Assembly (NCBI RefSeq): GCF_024204665.1
Contig: NZ_CP100355.1
Coordinates: 2,709,451-2,773,450, forward strand
From: Natronosalvus rutilus
Lineage (GTDB): Archaea; Halobacteriota; Halobacteria; Halobacteriales; Natrialbaceae
Length of the DNA: 64,000 bases
Direction: 5' to 3'
Both the position numbers and the translations under genes were made by a program. The notes below the pieces were generated by a model. The model was not told where the DNA came from, did not search any database, and saw only the letters and a program-made list of their open reading frames with translations. Numbering within the stretch: the stretch's first letter is position 1; each line of letters starts with the position of its first letter. This document shows, in pieces, positions 44,518-53,103 of the stretch.

Positions 44518-45642
44518 TCAACCCTCGTAGCCTGCGTGCCCCATGAGCTCGCTGAAGATGTCGGTGTCCATGACGTCTCGGTAGACGATCGCACTGACCA
44601 TGCCGCCGGGGTAGAAGTTCCCGTTCATCGCGTGGTCGACCTTGTGACAGTGCATCAGGTAGATACCGGGATCGGCGTTCGCTTCGAACTCGATTGTGTG
44701 GCGCTCCGCGGGCGCGACGTTGGTGATGTCGCGCTCGTACTGCGCCGCTTCGGGAATCTGGCCGCCGTCCTTCTCGACCAGACGGAAGCGGTGGTTGTGC
44801 GTGTGCAACGGGTGAGACATGTACCCGGCGTTGACGAAGTGGAGCCTGACCGTGTCACCCGAATCGACGATCATCGGCGAACCGTCTTCGGGGTGGAGCG
44901 TCCGGGGAAGGCTCTTTCCGTTGATCGTGAACACGTCGGGGTTACGCTGGCGAGGGCTGTAGTCGACGTCCTCGCCGTTCATCTGCCTGGGGACGCGCGA
45001 GTCCCAGTCCTTGACCGTCATGAAGTACTCCTTGTCGGCTGGTTCGTACCCCTTCGGATCGACGCGGAAGATTCCGTACATCCCCATGTCGATGTGTCGG
45101 TTCGTCTGGTAGTGGCAGTGGTAGAGGTGCGTCCCCGGGACGTTCGCCGGGATCGTGTAGGTGTGTTTCTCGCCTGGATCGACGCGAATGCCTGTCGTCG
45201 TCGGCACGCCGTCGTTCTCCCAGGTCTTGTGTGAGCCGTGGAAGTGGAGCGTGTGCGCGTGGCTCCCGTCCGTGTTGTCGAGCGTCACTTCCATGTCGTT
45301 GCCCTCGGTCGTCCGCAGGATTGGCCCCGGAACGCTGGGTTCGCGATCGTCGGCCTGGAACGCCCAGACCTGCGGGAACTCGATCGGCCCGCCCATCGAC
45401 TCGAGCGGGTGAACAGGGTGTCGAGAGGTGACGCTTCGAAGCGTGACTTCTCCGCCCTGCTCATCGACCTGGACGACCGACGGTGGACTCGTCGTCGGGA
45501 GGTCTGACTGGGCGGCTGCTTTCGAATTCAGATTCATCGGTGACTGACAGCCGGCGAGGACGGCAGCGCCGGTTCCGCCGGTTGCAGCCAGATATTCGCG
45601 CCGCGAGATGCCAGTTCCAGGGGCTCCGATGTGATCGGTCAT
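44518..45642 (-). CDS. Exported two-domain multicopper oxidase
   Basis: A 374-aa Tat lipoprotein: ISRREYLAATGG is followed by the lipobox VLAGC near residue 30. Two cupredoxin domains hold the copper motifs HTLHFHG, HLYHCHYQTNRHIDMGM, HPLHTHNHRF and, at the end, YLMHCHKVDHAMNGNFYPGGM with a full type-1 copper set. The layout matches two-domain laccase-like oxidases rather than nitrite reductase, though that is not excluded. ATG 45642 (MTDHIGAPG) is chosen because the Tat motif follows at once. It may accept electrons from the sugar dehydrogenase next to it. Confidence 0.9.
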   Translation of the reverse strand: MTDHIGAPGTGISRREYLAATGGTGAAVLAGCQSPMNLNSKAAAQSDLPTTSPPSVVQVDEQGGEVTLRSVTSRHPVHPLESMGGPIEFPQVWAFQADDREPSVPGPILRTTEGNDMEVTLDNTDGSHAHTLHFHGSHKTWENDGVPTTTGIRVDPGEKHTYTIPANVPGTHLYHCHYQTNRHIDMGMYGIFRVDPKGYEPADKEYFMTVKDWDSRVPRQMNGEDVDYSPRQRNPDVFTINGKSLPRTLHPEDGSPMIVDSGDTVRLHFVNAGYMSHPLHTHNHRFRLVEKDGGQIPEAAQYERDITNVAPAERHTIEFEANADPGIYLMHCHKVDHAMNGNFYPGGMVSAIVYRDVMDTDIFSELMGHAGYEG

Positions 45643-45793
45643 GTACACTTGACCATATGAACTCCCGTAGTATAGCGGGCCACGCCAGTTCTTAGCCGCT
45701 GGGAATACGAACGAAGATGTTCGTCCAGATGACTTAAAGAAAGAGGAGGGCCAATTCGAGGTCTGTCCGGTCGATCGGCATTTCATGAGGTGT

Positions 45794-45817
45794 CCCACCC
45801 CACCGTGTCGAGTGTTT
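45794..45817 (-). repeat. ORB-like box 1 (reverse)
   Basis: CCACCCCACCGTGTCGAGTG, followed by a T run. On the minus strand it is AAACACTCGACACGGTGGGGTGG. Confidence 0.75.
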
Positions 45818-45864
45818 TTGGGAGTGTGGGACGGCCGTCGGTTGAGGGGGTGGTGGGGTGAGAG

Positions 45865-45885
45865 ACCCCACTTTGTCGAGTGTTT
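45865..45885 (-). repeat. ORB-like box 2 (reverse, one-base variant core)
   Basis: ACCCCACTTTGTCGAGTG followed by TTT, i.e. AAACACTCGACAAAGTGGGGT on the minus strand. Confidence 0.7.
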
Positions 45886-46423
45886 CGGGTTAGGGGGGGG
45901 GTGGTGTCTGCGAAGCGAGCAAAAGTCGAGACGTCTTCGATGAGGGAGGCCGGGGTGGGTGGACTCGAGGCGCCTTCGAAGAGGTGGTCTGAAAGAGGAC
46001 GGTACCTCGACGGTGAGTCTCTTGGCACGGAAGGGTGATAGTAACGTCACCGACGAAGAAAATCACGTCGGCATCACAACATCGAAAAGATAGTCATCAT
46101 CGAACGCAAACTCCCGCTAACAGAACGCAACGAGCGATTCACTCGGATGGCTCATCGAGACCGCCAACGCAAATGAGTCATCGAGACCGTCGGATGAGAA
46201 ATCCGAAATCAAGTGTACGTCACTGGAAGGAGTGTTTCCCGGCTACGCATACAGTGGAAGACTCGAGATCTGAACTCGGTATCGAGACAGTCTATCTGAT
46301 ATCTCGATACGTTCGTGATCTCTCGATACGATCAGTCGCGACGCGCTAGGACCACTATGCGACATGTGACGTGCCGGAGGTCGACCAGGGAGGACGAACA
46401 GATCAAGGTCCTAGGGAGCTCCG

Positions 46424-46447
46424 AAACACTCGACACGGTGGGGTGTC
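46424..46447 (+). repeat. ORB-like box 3 (forward)
   Basis: AAACACTCGACACGGTGGGG followed by TGTC. It matches boxes 1 and 6 over the whole core. Confidence 0.75.
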
Positions 46448-46490
46448 CGCCTCATCAAGGGGCGGTAGGGACGACCGAAGACGTCCGTTG

Positions 46491-46526
46491 AACACTCGAC
46501 GCACTCGACACGGTGGTTTTATATAT
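46491..46526 (+). promoter_or_regulatory. ORB-like box 4 abutting the orc1 TATA element
   Basis: A half copy (AACACTCGAC 46491-46500) runs into CACTCGACACGGTGG (46502-46516), which is directly joined to the TATA-like TTTTATATAT (46517-46526). The ATG is 23 bp further on, so the transcript is probably leaderless. Orc1 bound here would block TBP/TFB. Confidence 0.7.
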
Positions 46527-46548
46527 CTTGCAGCGAGCAGTCCAACTA

Positions 46549-47775
46549 ATGCCGCTGTTCGATCGGGACACGTCGATTTTCTCCGACGAGGACGTGCTAC
46601 GGGAGGACTATCAACCGGAGTCGATCCAGGAACGGGACGAAGAGATCGACACGTACATGGCTTCCCTCCAGCCCGTCATCAACGGAGCACAGCCACGAAA
46701 CCTCTTTCTCTACGGCAAGGCCGGCGTCGGGAAGACGGCCGTCACCCGCTATCTCCTCTCCCATCTCGAGCGAGACGTCGACGCTTACGATGACGTCGCG
46801 TTGACCGTCGTCTGGCTCAACTGTAACAACCTCTCCTCTTCCTACCAGGTCGCCGCGAATCTCGTCAACGAACTGCGACCACCGAGTCAACAGATCAGTA
46901 CCACCGGCTACCCGCGCCAGACCGTCTTCGACATGCTCTACACCGAACTCGAGAGCATCGGCGGCACCGTCCTGATCGTCCTCGACGAAATCGACCACAT
47001 CGGCGACGACGACGGCATCCTCTACGAACTTCCGCGCGCTCGCGCGAACGGCTATCTCTCGTCGGTCAAACCCGGCATCATCGGCATCAGTAACGACTTG
47101 AGCTTTCACGACAGTCTCTCCCCGAAGGTCAAGGACACGCTCTGTGAGGAGGAAGTCCACTTTCCGCCGTACACCGCCGGCGAGTTGCGCTCGATTCTCG
47201 AGCAGCGAGCGGAGAACGCCCTGTACGAAACCGCCTACGAGACGAACGTGCTCTCGCTGTGTGCAGCACTCGCCGCCCAGGACACCGGCAGTGCGAGACA
47301 GGCATTGGATCTGCTCTACAAGGCAGGGGACATCACGCGTGCGGCTGACGAGACGACCATCAGAGAATCGCACGTTCGCGACGCCCAGCAGGCGCTCGAG
47401 CGCGGACAGATCCGGCAGGGAATGATGGAGTTGACCCGACACGGTCACCTGGCGCTGGCGGCGGTGCTCAGCATCGCGATTAGTGACGAGACGCCCGCCC
47501 GCGTTCGCGAAATCTACCCCGAGTACTCGGCGATCGCCGAGCGGTTCGGGACGAAGCCCCTCGTCCGTCGACGAATGCACGACCACCTCTCCGATCTGGC
47601 TATGCAAGGGATTTTGAAGCGGTACGCCCGCAATCACGGTCGATCGGGCGGGCAGTACTACGAGTACGATCTCGACGTGACCCTCGAGTTGGCCCTCGAC
47701 GTCGTCGACGAACTCGAGGACGTCGACATCTCGCTCGAGGCGGTTCGTGGTGCGAAACTGCGTGGATTACGGTGA
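46549..47775 (+). CDS. orc1: Orc1/Cdc6-type replication initiator
   Basis: A 408-aa AAA+ origin-binding protein. Walker A is [13 protein letters not shown] near residue 62, Walker B is [15 protein letters not shown] near residue 145, and sensor 1 is GIIGISNDL near residue 182. A C-terminal winged helix (about 330-400) would bind the boxes around it. ATG 46549 ([14 protein letters not shown]) is chosen because haloarchaeal Orc proteins begin with this phrase and a TATA element sits 23 bp upstream. Seven ORB-like repeats flank it on both sides. Confidence 0.95.
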   Translation: MPLFDRDTSIFSDEDVLREDYQPESIQERDEEIDTYMASLQPVINGAQPRNLFLYGKAGVGKTAVTRYLLSHLERDVDAYDDVALTVVWLNCNNLSSSYQVAANLVNELRPPSQQISTTGYPRQTVFDMLYTELESIGGTVLIVLDEIDHIGDDDGILYELPRARANGYLSSVKPGIIGISNDLSFHDSLSPKVKDTLCEEEVHFPPYTAGELRSILEQRAENALYETAYETNVLSLCAALAAQDTGSARQALDLLYKAGDITRAADETTIRESHVRDAQQALERGQIRQGMMELTRHGHLALAAVLSIAISDETPARVREIYPEYSAIAERFGTKPLVRRRMHDHLSDLAMQGILKRYARNHGRSGGQYYEYDLDVTLELALDVVDELEDVDISLEAVRGAKLRGLR

Positions 47776-48067
47776 CTATGGGGATTACGGTGGCTGCGAG
47801 AAGTACGATGATCGACAACCGCCTGAACGAAAGCTACCCGATTGCGGGCTACTCGTCTGTTCGGGTTGATTAGATCGCAAACTCGAGTCGCCGTCGACCT
47901 CAATTGATCCGTTTACTCGCCGTGGACTTCCAAAGATCCCAGTCGTCGAGGCGTCGTCTTCCATCGACCCTACCAGTCGAGTTATTCCGGTCTTCCATCA
48001 ATTTTTGAGATGCTCCCTAACAGCCCCTCGAGTCCCCCTCCGTTCGACCCACCAGTAGCGTTGGCAG

Positions 48068-48093
48068 AACACTCGACACAGTGGGGTGGGGGT
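48068..48093 (+). repeat. ORB-like box 5 (forward)
   Basis: AACACTCGACACAGTGGGGT followed by GGGGGT. Confidence 0.75.
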
Positions 48094-48178
48094 GTAACCT
48101 GCAGACCCCTGCCCTCGATCCGACGGATATTCACCCTCGTTCGCCTGAATGTGATCCGAGACGGACGGTCGCCCGATT

Positions 48179-48203
48179 AAACACTCGACACGGTGGGGAG
48201 GGT
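48179..48203 (+). repeat. ORB-like box 6 (forward)
   Basis: AAACACTCGACACGGTGGGG followed by AGGGT. Confidence 0.75.
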
Positions 48204-48267
48204 CACCCAGATGTCCGAATATTTTGGACGGCTTCTCTTATTCTGACCGTTCCCCGCCGACGCAGGG

Positions 48268-48295
48268 AAACACTCGACACAGTGGGGTGGGTGGG
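48268..48295 (+). repeat. ORB-like box 7 (forward)
   Basis: AAACACTCGACACAGTGGGG followed by TGGGTGGG. Confidence 0.75.
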
Positions 48296-48457
48296 TCACG
48301 GATACCCTCCGAGTAGCTCCCCTTCGATCCGACTCAGCACAGTCTCATCGAGGAATCTTCGTCTCGTCTCACTCGCTACGACATCCTCTCACACGTTTAT
48401 CGGGCCGGACTGGACCGAATGGCAACCCTTAAAACTCGAGCGAGGATTCATTCGGGT

Positions 48458-48934
48458 ATGGCTGGAACCATCGAAGCGCTCGTACCGGGTGGCCAGGCCA
48501 ATCCTGGCCCGCCGCTCGGTCCCGAGCTCGGACCGACGCCCGTCGACGTACAGGCGGTCGTCAACGACATCAACGAACAGACTGCGGCCTTCGACGGCAC
48601 CGAAGTGCCGGTTACCATCGAGTACGAAGACGACGGCAGCTACTCGATCGACGTCGGTGTCCCACCGACGGCCGCCCTCGTCAAGGACGAGGCCGGATTC
48701 GACACGGGAAGCGGCGAACCGCAGAAGGACTTCGTCGCCGACCTCTCGATCGACCAGGTCAAAACGATCGCCGAGCAGAAGAAGCCCGACCTGCTCGCCT
48801 ACGACACGAAGAACGCGGCCAAAGAGGTCGTCGGTACCTGCGCTTCGATGGGCGTTACCATCGAAGGCGTCGACGCTCGCGAGTTCAAAGCGAAGGTCGA
48901 CGACGGCGAGTACGACGACGTTCTCGTCGAGTGA
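48458..48934 (+). CDS. rpl11: Ribosomal protein L11
   Basis: A 158-aa large-subunit protein of the GTPase-associated centre. The flexible Gly-Pro loop GGQANPGPPLGPELGPTPVD near residue 10 is diagnostic. The C-terminal RNA-binding domain (about 75-145) holds KPDLLAYDTKNAAKEVVGTCASMGVTIEG. ATG 48458 (MAGTIEAL) is chosen over an ATG 13 codons upstream because L11 starts there and a TTAAAA promoter element is about 25 bp before it. Confidence 0.97.
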   Translation: MAGTIEALVPGGQANPGPPLGPELGPTPVDVQAVVNDINEQTAAFDGTEVPVTIEYEDDGSYSIDVGVPPTAALVKDEAGFDTGSGEPQKDFVADLSIDQVKTIAEQKKPDLLAYDTKNAAKEVVGTCASMGVTIEGVDAREFKAKVDDGEYDDVLVE

Positions 48935-49056
48935 CGATCAGAGCACCGAGCTGTCACCCACTTCTCCATCACAGTCGGTAGTTCGAGTAGCAGCCGCTAC
49001 CGTCCTCGATTCGCCACATCGCGTAAAGAAGGGTGACGCGACAATCGCTCGAGAGC

Positions 49057-49668
49057 CTACACCTTGTTCGCCGGTGGAACGACCCGTTCCTCTGGCTGGC
49101 GAACGCCACCGTTCCCGACGAGCACTCGAGTACCGGCACCGACCCCCAGCGCGGTGGCTATCGTCACGAGTGCGATCCCGAGAACCGGAACGAGCGCGGT
49201 AACCCCACCGAGGAGGCCGCCTGCGATCACCCAGACGGCGGTCCGAGACAGGCCGACTCGCGTCGCAATCGTCGCCCCGATGGCGACGTAGCCGAGCGCT
49301 GCACTCACCGGAAGCACGATCACGCCGATGGCGACGAGTGGAATCGCGAAGAAAATTCCGACCGCCGAGGACGAAAGCAGGATGCCAGTGTAGAACAGGC
49401 CGCCGAGGACGAGCGCACCTGGAAGACCGATACACAGGGAGATGACCGGGCTCCGTCTGGAAACCTCGAGCGTCTTCGTCCCCGAATATCGGAGGATTCC
49501 GAGAGCGACCCCGCCAATCAGGACGATCGCGACGGCCTGAATCGCGGCTTGCTCGAGCGCTGACAGCCCGGTGAACACCGCGACCGCCTGTTCGTAGACG
49601 TGAACTGATCCGCTCTCGCCCTCTCCCCCGACGCCCCCAACGATAGCGTATAAATCTACCGGCCCCAT
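49057..49668 (-). CDS. Multi-pass membrane protein of unknown function
   Basis: A 203-aa protein with about five hydrophobic segments between residues 40 and 180, rich in Gly, Val, Leu and Ile, and a short polar tail. I do not recognise a family. It is placed opposite the ribosomal genes, between rpl11 and rpl1, and has its own AT-rich upstream region. Confidence 0.65.
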   Translation of the reverse strand: MGPVDLYAIVGGVGGEGESGSVHVYEQAVAVFTGLSALEQAAIQAVAIVLIGGVALGILRYSGTKTLEVSRRSPVISLCIGLPGALVLGGLFYTGILLSSSAVGIFFAIPLVAIGVIVLPVSAALGYVAIGATIATRVGLSRTAVWVIAGGLLGGVTALVPVLGIALVTIATALGVGAGTRVLVGNGGVRQPEERVVPPANKV

Positions 49669-49876
49669 TGTCGCGTTCTACATCTGCCACCATAATGTAT
49701 ATTTCGGTCAGTTGCACATTCACAATTTCTAATTATTCGGCTTTCTGAATCAGCCGGGCGAACCGCGCACTTGAATTGCGTCGAGGCTGGATCAATTCGA
49801 GGCCACGAAACTCCTCGCTCCTCGAGGCGCAGAGTTCGACGGGTTTAAGTTCGCCATGACACTTTCTCAAAGCGAG

Positions 49877-49934
49877 ACAGGCATGGCCTGTTTCACTGAC
49901 CCGTAGGAGCATACCCTGCGTACTACGGAGGTGA
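49877..49934 (+). promoter_or_regulatory. Folded leader of the rpl1-rpl10-rpl12 operon (possible L1-binding control site)
   Basis: Two perfect hairpins stand directly ahead of rpl1: ACAGGC-ATG-GCCTGT (49877-49891), and CCGTAG (49901-49906) with CTACGG (49923-49928), enclosing an asymmetric loop. The 3' strand of the second runs into the Shine-Dalgarno GGAGGTGA (49927-49934). L1 of archaea is known to repress its own operon by binding such a leader; the match here is by layout. Confidence 0.5.
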
Positions 49935-49937
49935 ACG

Positions 49938-50570
49938 ATGGCAAATTCGGATATCGAAACAGCAGTCACTCGCGCACTCGAGGACGCGCCCGATCGGAAC
50001 TTTACCGAGACGGTCGACCTTGCGATCAATCTGCGCGATCTAGACCTCAACGAACCGTCGAATCGTGTCGACGAGTCCGTCGTGTTGCCGTCTGGAACCG
50101 GCCAGGAGACCCAAATTATCGTCATCGCCGAAGGCGAGACCGCCGTCCGCGCCGAGGAGGTTGCGGACCAGGTCCTTTCGGGGAGCGACGTGGCCGATCT
50201 GGACGACGACGACGCCAAAGATCTGGCGGACGAAACCGACTTCTTCATCGCCGAAGAGGCGATGATGCAGGACATTGCGCGGCACCTGGGGACGATCCTG
50301 GGCCCGCGAGGGAAGATGCCGGACCCGCTCTCGCCCGACGACGACGTCGTCGAGACGGTCAACCGACTGAAAAACACCGTGCAAGTTCGCTCGCGGGACC
50401 GACGTACGTTCCACACGCGCGTCGGTGCCGAGGACATGGGCGCCGAGGACATCGCCGACAACATCGACGTCATCCTCCGACGCCTGCACGCCGACCTGGA
50501 GAAGGGCCCCCAGAACATCGATTCCGTCTACGTGAAGACGACGATGGGCCCGTCCGTGGAGGTGGCCTGA
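49938..50570 (+). CDS. rpl1: Ribosomal protein L1
   Basis: A 210-aa L1 stalk protein. [17 protein letters not shown] near residue 20 begins domain I, and the strand [14 protein letters not shown] near residue 118 is a strong signature. The acidic surface is typical of halophiles. Shine-Dalgarno GGAGGTGA lies 4 bp before the ATG, unusual among leaderless neighbours and consistent with a regulated leader. Its stop is followed by one base and then the L10 start. Confidence 0.97.
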   Translation: MANSDIETAVTRALEDAPDRNFTETVDLAINLRDLDLNEPSNRVDESVVLPSGTGQETQIIVIAEGETAVRAEEVADQVLSGSDVADLDDDDAKDLADETDFFIAEEAMMQDIARHLGTILGPRGKMPDPLSPDDDVVETVNRLKNTVQVRSRDRRTFHTRVGAEDMGAEDIADNIDVILRRLHADLEKGPQNIDSVYVKTTMGPSVEVA

Positions 50571-50571
50571 G

Positions 50572-51627
50572 ATGAGCGCCGAAGCACAGGCGGAAGCCGA
50601 GCGCAAGACCGAGAACCTTCCCGAGTGGAAGCGCGAGGAGGTCGACGAACTCGAGAGCCTCATCGAGGACTACGAGAGCGTCGGCGTCATCGGCATCACC
50701 GGGATCCCCTCGAAGCAGCTGCAGGACATGCGTCGCGGCCTCCACGGTACCGCCGTGGTCCGCGTCAGCCGCAACACCCTGCAGACGCGCGCGCTCGAGT
50801 CCGGCGGACTCGACGACCTCGTCGAGCACGTCGACGGACAGGTCGGCCTCGTCGCGACGAACGCGAACCCGTTCGCCCTGTACAAGGAACTCGAGGCCTC
50901 GAAGACGCCTGCGCCGATCAACGCCGGCGAGGTGGCCCCGAACGACATCGTCATCCCCGAGGGTGACACCGGGGTCGACCCCGGTCCGTTCGTGGGCGAA
51001 CTCCAGCAGGTCGGGGCCAACGCCCGGATCGAGGAGGGTTCGATCCAGGTCATGGAGGACTCGACCGTCCTCGAGGCCGGCGAGGAAGTGTCCGCGGATC
51101 TCGCGAACGTCCTCAACGAACTCGGCATCGAGCCCAAGGAAGTGGGTCTCGACCTGCGCGCCGTCTTCTCCGAGGGCGTGCTGTTCGACCCCGAGGACCT
51201 CGACATCGACGTCGAGGCCTACGAGAGCGACGTGCAGACGGCCGCGGCCTTCGCACGCAACCTCTCGATCAACGCGGGCTACCCGACGGCCCAGACCATG
51301 CCGACGATCATCGCGAAGGCGACGGGCGAGGCCAAGAGCCTCGGCCTCCACGCGGCGATCGAGAACGACGACCTCATGCCCGACCTCGTCCGCAAGGCCG
51401 ACGCGCAATTGCGCGCGATCGCGGCCCATATCGACGACGAGGAGGCGCTCCCGGAGGAACTCCAGGGCGTCGAGGCCCCCGCTGCTGACGCGGGTGCGGC
51501 AGGATCTGCGGAAGAAGAATCGAGCGACGACCAGAACGGCGACGAGTCCGAGGCCGCTGACGATGACGAAGACGAGGACGATGACGACGGTGACGGCGCG
51601 GAAGGACTCGGCGCAATGTTCGGATAA
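50572..51627 (+). CDS. rpl10: Ribosomal protein L10 (P0)
   Basis: A 351-aa stalk base protein. Residues about 10-100 bind the L11 rRNA region ([18 protein letters not shown]-like start, [18 protein letters not shown] near residue 45). The middle holds the archaeal insertion domain, and the C-terminal spine helices bind L12 dimers. The last 50 residues are very acidic and end EGLGAMFG, the shared tip with L12 that contacts elongation factors. It starts one base after the rpl1 stop. Confidence 0.97.
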   Translation: MSAEAQAEAERKTENLPEWKREEVDELESLIEDYESVGVIGITGIPSKQLQDMRRGLHGTAVVRVSRNTLQTRALESGGLDDLVEHVDGQVGLVATNANPFALYKELEASKTPAPINAGEVAPNDIVIPEGDTGVDPGPFVGELQQVGANARIEEGSIQVMEDSTVLEAGEEVSADLANVLNELGIEPKEVGLDLRAVFSEGVLFDPEDLDIDVEAYESDVQTAAAFARNLSINAGYPTAQTMPTIIAKATGEAKSLGLHAAIENDDLMPDLVRKADAQLRAIAAHIDDEEALPEELQGVEAPAADAGAAGSAEEESSDDQNGDESEAADDDEDEDDDDGDGAEGLGAMFG

Positions 51628-51660
51628 CACAGATACAAACACACTACGAGGATTACACCA

Positions 51661-51999
51661 ATGGAATACGTTTACGCAGCACTCATCCTGAACGAGACCG
51701 ACGAAGAGATCAACGAAGACAACCTGATCGCCGTGCTCGAGGCCGCCGGCGTCGAAGTCGAGGAGTCCCGCGTCAAGGCGCTCGTCGCCGCGCTCGAGGA
51801 CGTCGACATCGACGAGGCCGTCTCCGAGGCCGCTGCGGTCCCTGCTGCCGGCGCTGCCGCCGGCGGTGCGGCCGCCGCCGACGACGAGGGCGAGGCCGAG
51901 GAAGCCGAAGAGACCAGCGACGTCCCGGACACGACGGACGACGACGATGACGAGGAAGAGGAGGCCAGCGGCGAGGGCCTCGGCGAACTCTTCGGCTAA
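51661..51999 (+). CDS. rpl12: Ribosomal protein L12 (P1/P2 type)
   Basis: A 112-aa stalk protein. [22 protein letters not shown] begins the dimerisation domain. An Ala/Gly-rich hinge (about 63-75) and an acidic tail ending EGLGELFG follow. It lies 33 bp after rpl10, closing the rpl1-rpl10-rpl12 operon. Confidence 0.97.
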   Translation: MEYVYAALILNETDEEINEDNLIAVLEAAGVEVEESRVKALVAALEDVDIDEAVSEAAAVPAAGAAAGGAAAADDEGEAEEAEETSDVPDTTDDDDDEEEEASGEGLGELFG

Positions 52000-52278
52000 G
52001 TCGGGTCTCGACGTTTCACAGTCACATCGATTTTTTGGCGCGATGCCGTGACACGTAACGAGAGTCGCAACCGCAGCCACAGTCGAGCTACAGCCACTGG
52101 TGAAGCACTTGCGCTACCACGGGGTTGGTCGCCTTTTTAGTGATGTTGGTCAGACTGGCCATCTCATCTATTGTTAAGTTTCCACCTATTGCACCTATTT
52201 TGACTATTGACTGCTCTCGCCGAGCAACCATTGCACACTACTCGAGTTTAAGTACTGAAACGCGCCCAGACGTGACCA

Positions 52279-53054
52279 ATGGCACAGGCGTTCCTCGAGG
52301 TGACCGTGGACCCGACGTTCACGGCCGCGCTCCTGTGCTGGATTCTCGGCGGTGCCGCTCTCGGCTCGGTCAGCGGCCTCATTCCCGGGCTGCACGCGAA
52401 CAACTTCGCGCTCCTGCTCGCAGGCGTCACCCCCTCGGTTCCGGGGCCGACGCTGTTCGTCGGCTGTGCGATGCTCTCGGCGGGCGTCGTCCACACCTTC
52501 CTGAACGCCGTCCCGGCGATGGCACTCGGGGTCCCCGACGCCGAGAAGGCCGTCACGGCGCTACCGGGCCACCAGCTGGTACTCGAGGGCCGGGGGTTCG
52601 AGGCGATTCGGCTCTCGGCAGTTGGGAGCCTGCTGGCAGTCCTCGTGGCGATTCCGCTCGCGATTCCCGTGATCGTCGCCGTCACTGCCGTCTACCCCCA
52701 GATACGGGCCAACCTCTCGGTGTTGCTCGTGGTGATCGTTCTCGCCCTCGTACTCTCTGAGTCCACGTGGCGGCGTCGCTTCGCCGGTCTCTTCGGTGCG
52801 CCGGTGTTGATCGACGCCGTTCGGGGCGGTGGCGTCCCGCCACAGGGAGGAACGATTCTCCGAATGTCCCGACCGCTACTTCTGGTGACGGCTGTCGCCG
52901 GCGCACTGTCCAGTGCCGTCGTCGGCTACTTGCCGGGCATCTCCGCGGCGATCGCCGCAGTCGCTGTTCTCGTCGTCCTCCCAGAGCCACCGCCCGGAGC
53001 TACATCGTGGCGACGAGCGGCGTCGACACCGCGAACACGATCTTCGCAATTTAG
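52279..53054 (+). pseudogene. TctA-type tripartite transporter permease, frameshifted and cut by the island
   Basis: The first about 235 codons read as the N-terminal part of a tripartite tricarboxylate transporter permease (SGLIPGLHANNFALLLAG, then NAVPAMALGVPDAEKAVTALPGH, then GYLPGISAAIAAV). Near 52985-53000 the frame shifts: the family phrase SYIVATSGVDTANTIFA is found in another frame and then ends at a TAG (53052-53054). Relatives of about 400 aa continue with LFALVALG at this point. The 3' part is missing from the window, and an integrase gene starts 50 bp later. Confidence 0.85.
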
Positions 53055-53103
53055 GATAAACAGCAAAACATATGTCAACACCTGTGAATCCTAGGACAGA
53101 GAG
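53034..53103. other. Probable left attachment junction of an integrated element
   Basis: The homology to the permease gene ends near 53048 (ATCTTCGCA). An AT-rich leader follows, with an inverted pair TAGGAT (53052-53057) and ATCCTA (53088-53093), then the integrase ATG at 53104. This is where a tyrosine integrase would leave attL. Confidence 0.6.

Larger units (their letters stand above)
45643..46548. other. Probable replication origin region upstream of orc1/cdc6
   Basis: A 906-bp gene-free region. It has two Orc-type boxes in reverse orientation at its left end (45794, 45865) and two forward boxes at its right end (46424, 46502), flanking a less GC-rich middle (46021-46330). The middle carries short repeats: TCATCGAGACCG twice (46152, 46178), and TCTCGATACG twice with an inverted GTATCGAGA. 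Long G runs (45845-45860, 45893-45901) lie beside the left boxes. This layout matches haloarchaeal origins in which inverted ORBs flank an unwinding element next to an orc gene. Confidence 0.75.
47776..48457. other. 682-bp region between orc1 and rpl11 with three ORB-like boxes
   Basis: No supported gene. Three forward Orc-type boxes (48068, 48179, 48268) lie about 90-110 bp apart in its right half. The DNA just ahead of rpl11 has the promoter-like ACCCTTAAAACTCG (48424-48437). Confidence 0.6.

Noticed and set aside
44518-45642. Copper nitrite reductase (NirK)
   Set aside because: The final HCHKVDHAM and HPLHTHNH motifs and the four copper-cluster His pairs fit a two-domain laccase-like oxidase better, though NirK was not fully excluded.
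45783-46050. Extension of the multicopper oxidase frame through the origin region to 46050
   Set aside because: The extension covers ORB-like boxes and low-complexity sequence, while the Tat motif sits right after the ATG at 45642.
45794-48295. CRISPR array, from the regularly repeated ACACTCGACAC boxes
   Set aside because: The boxes change orientation, are spaced irregularly, surround an orc gene, and no cas gene is present.
50470-52080. A 536-codon minus-strand frame over rpl10-rpl12
   Set aside because: Antisense to ribosomal protein genes; Val/Asp-rich composition typical of a mirror frame.
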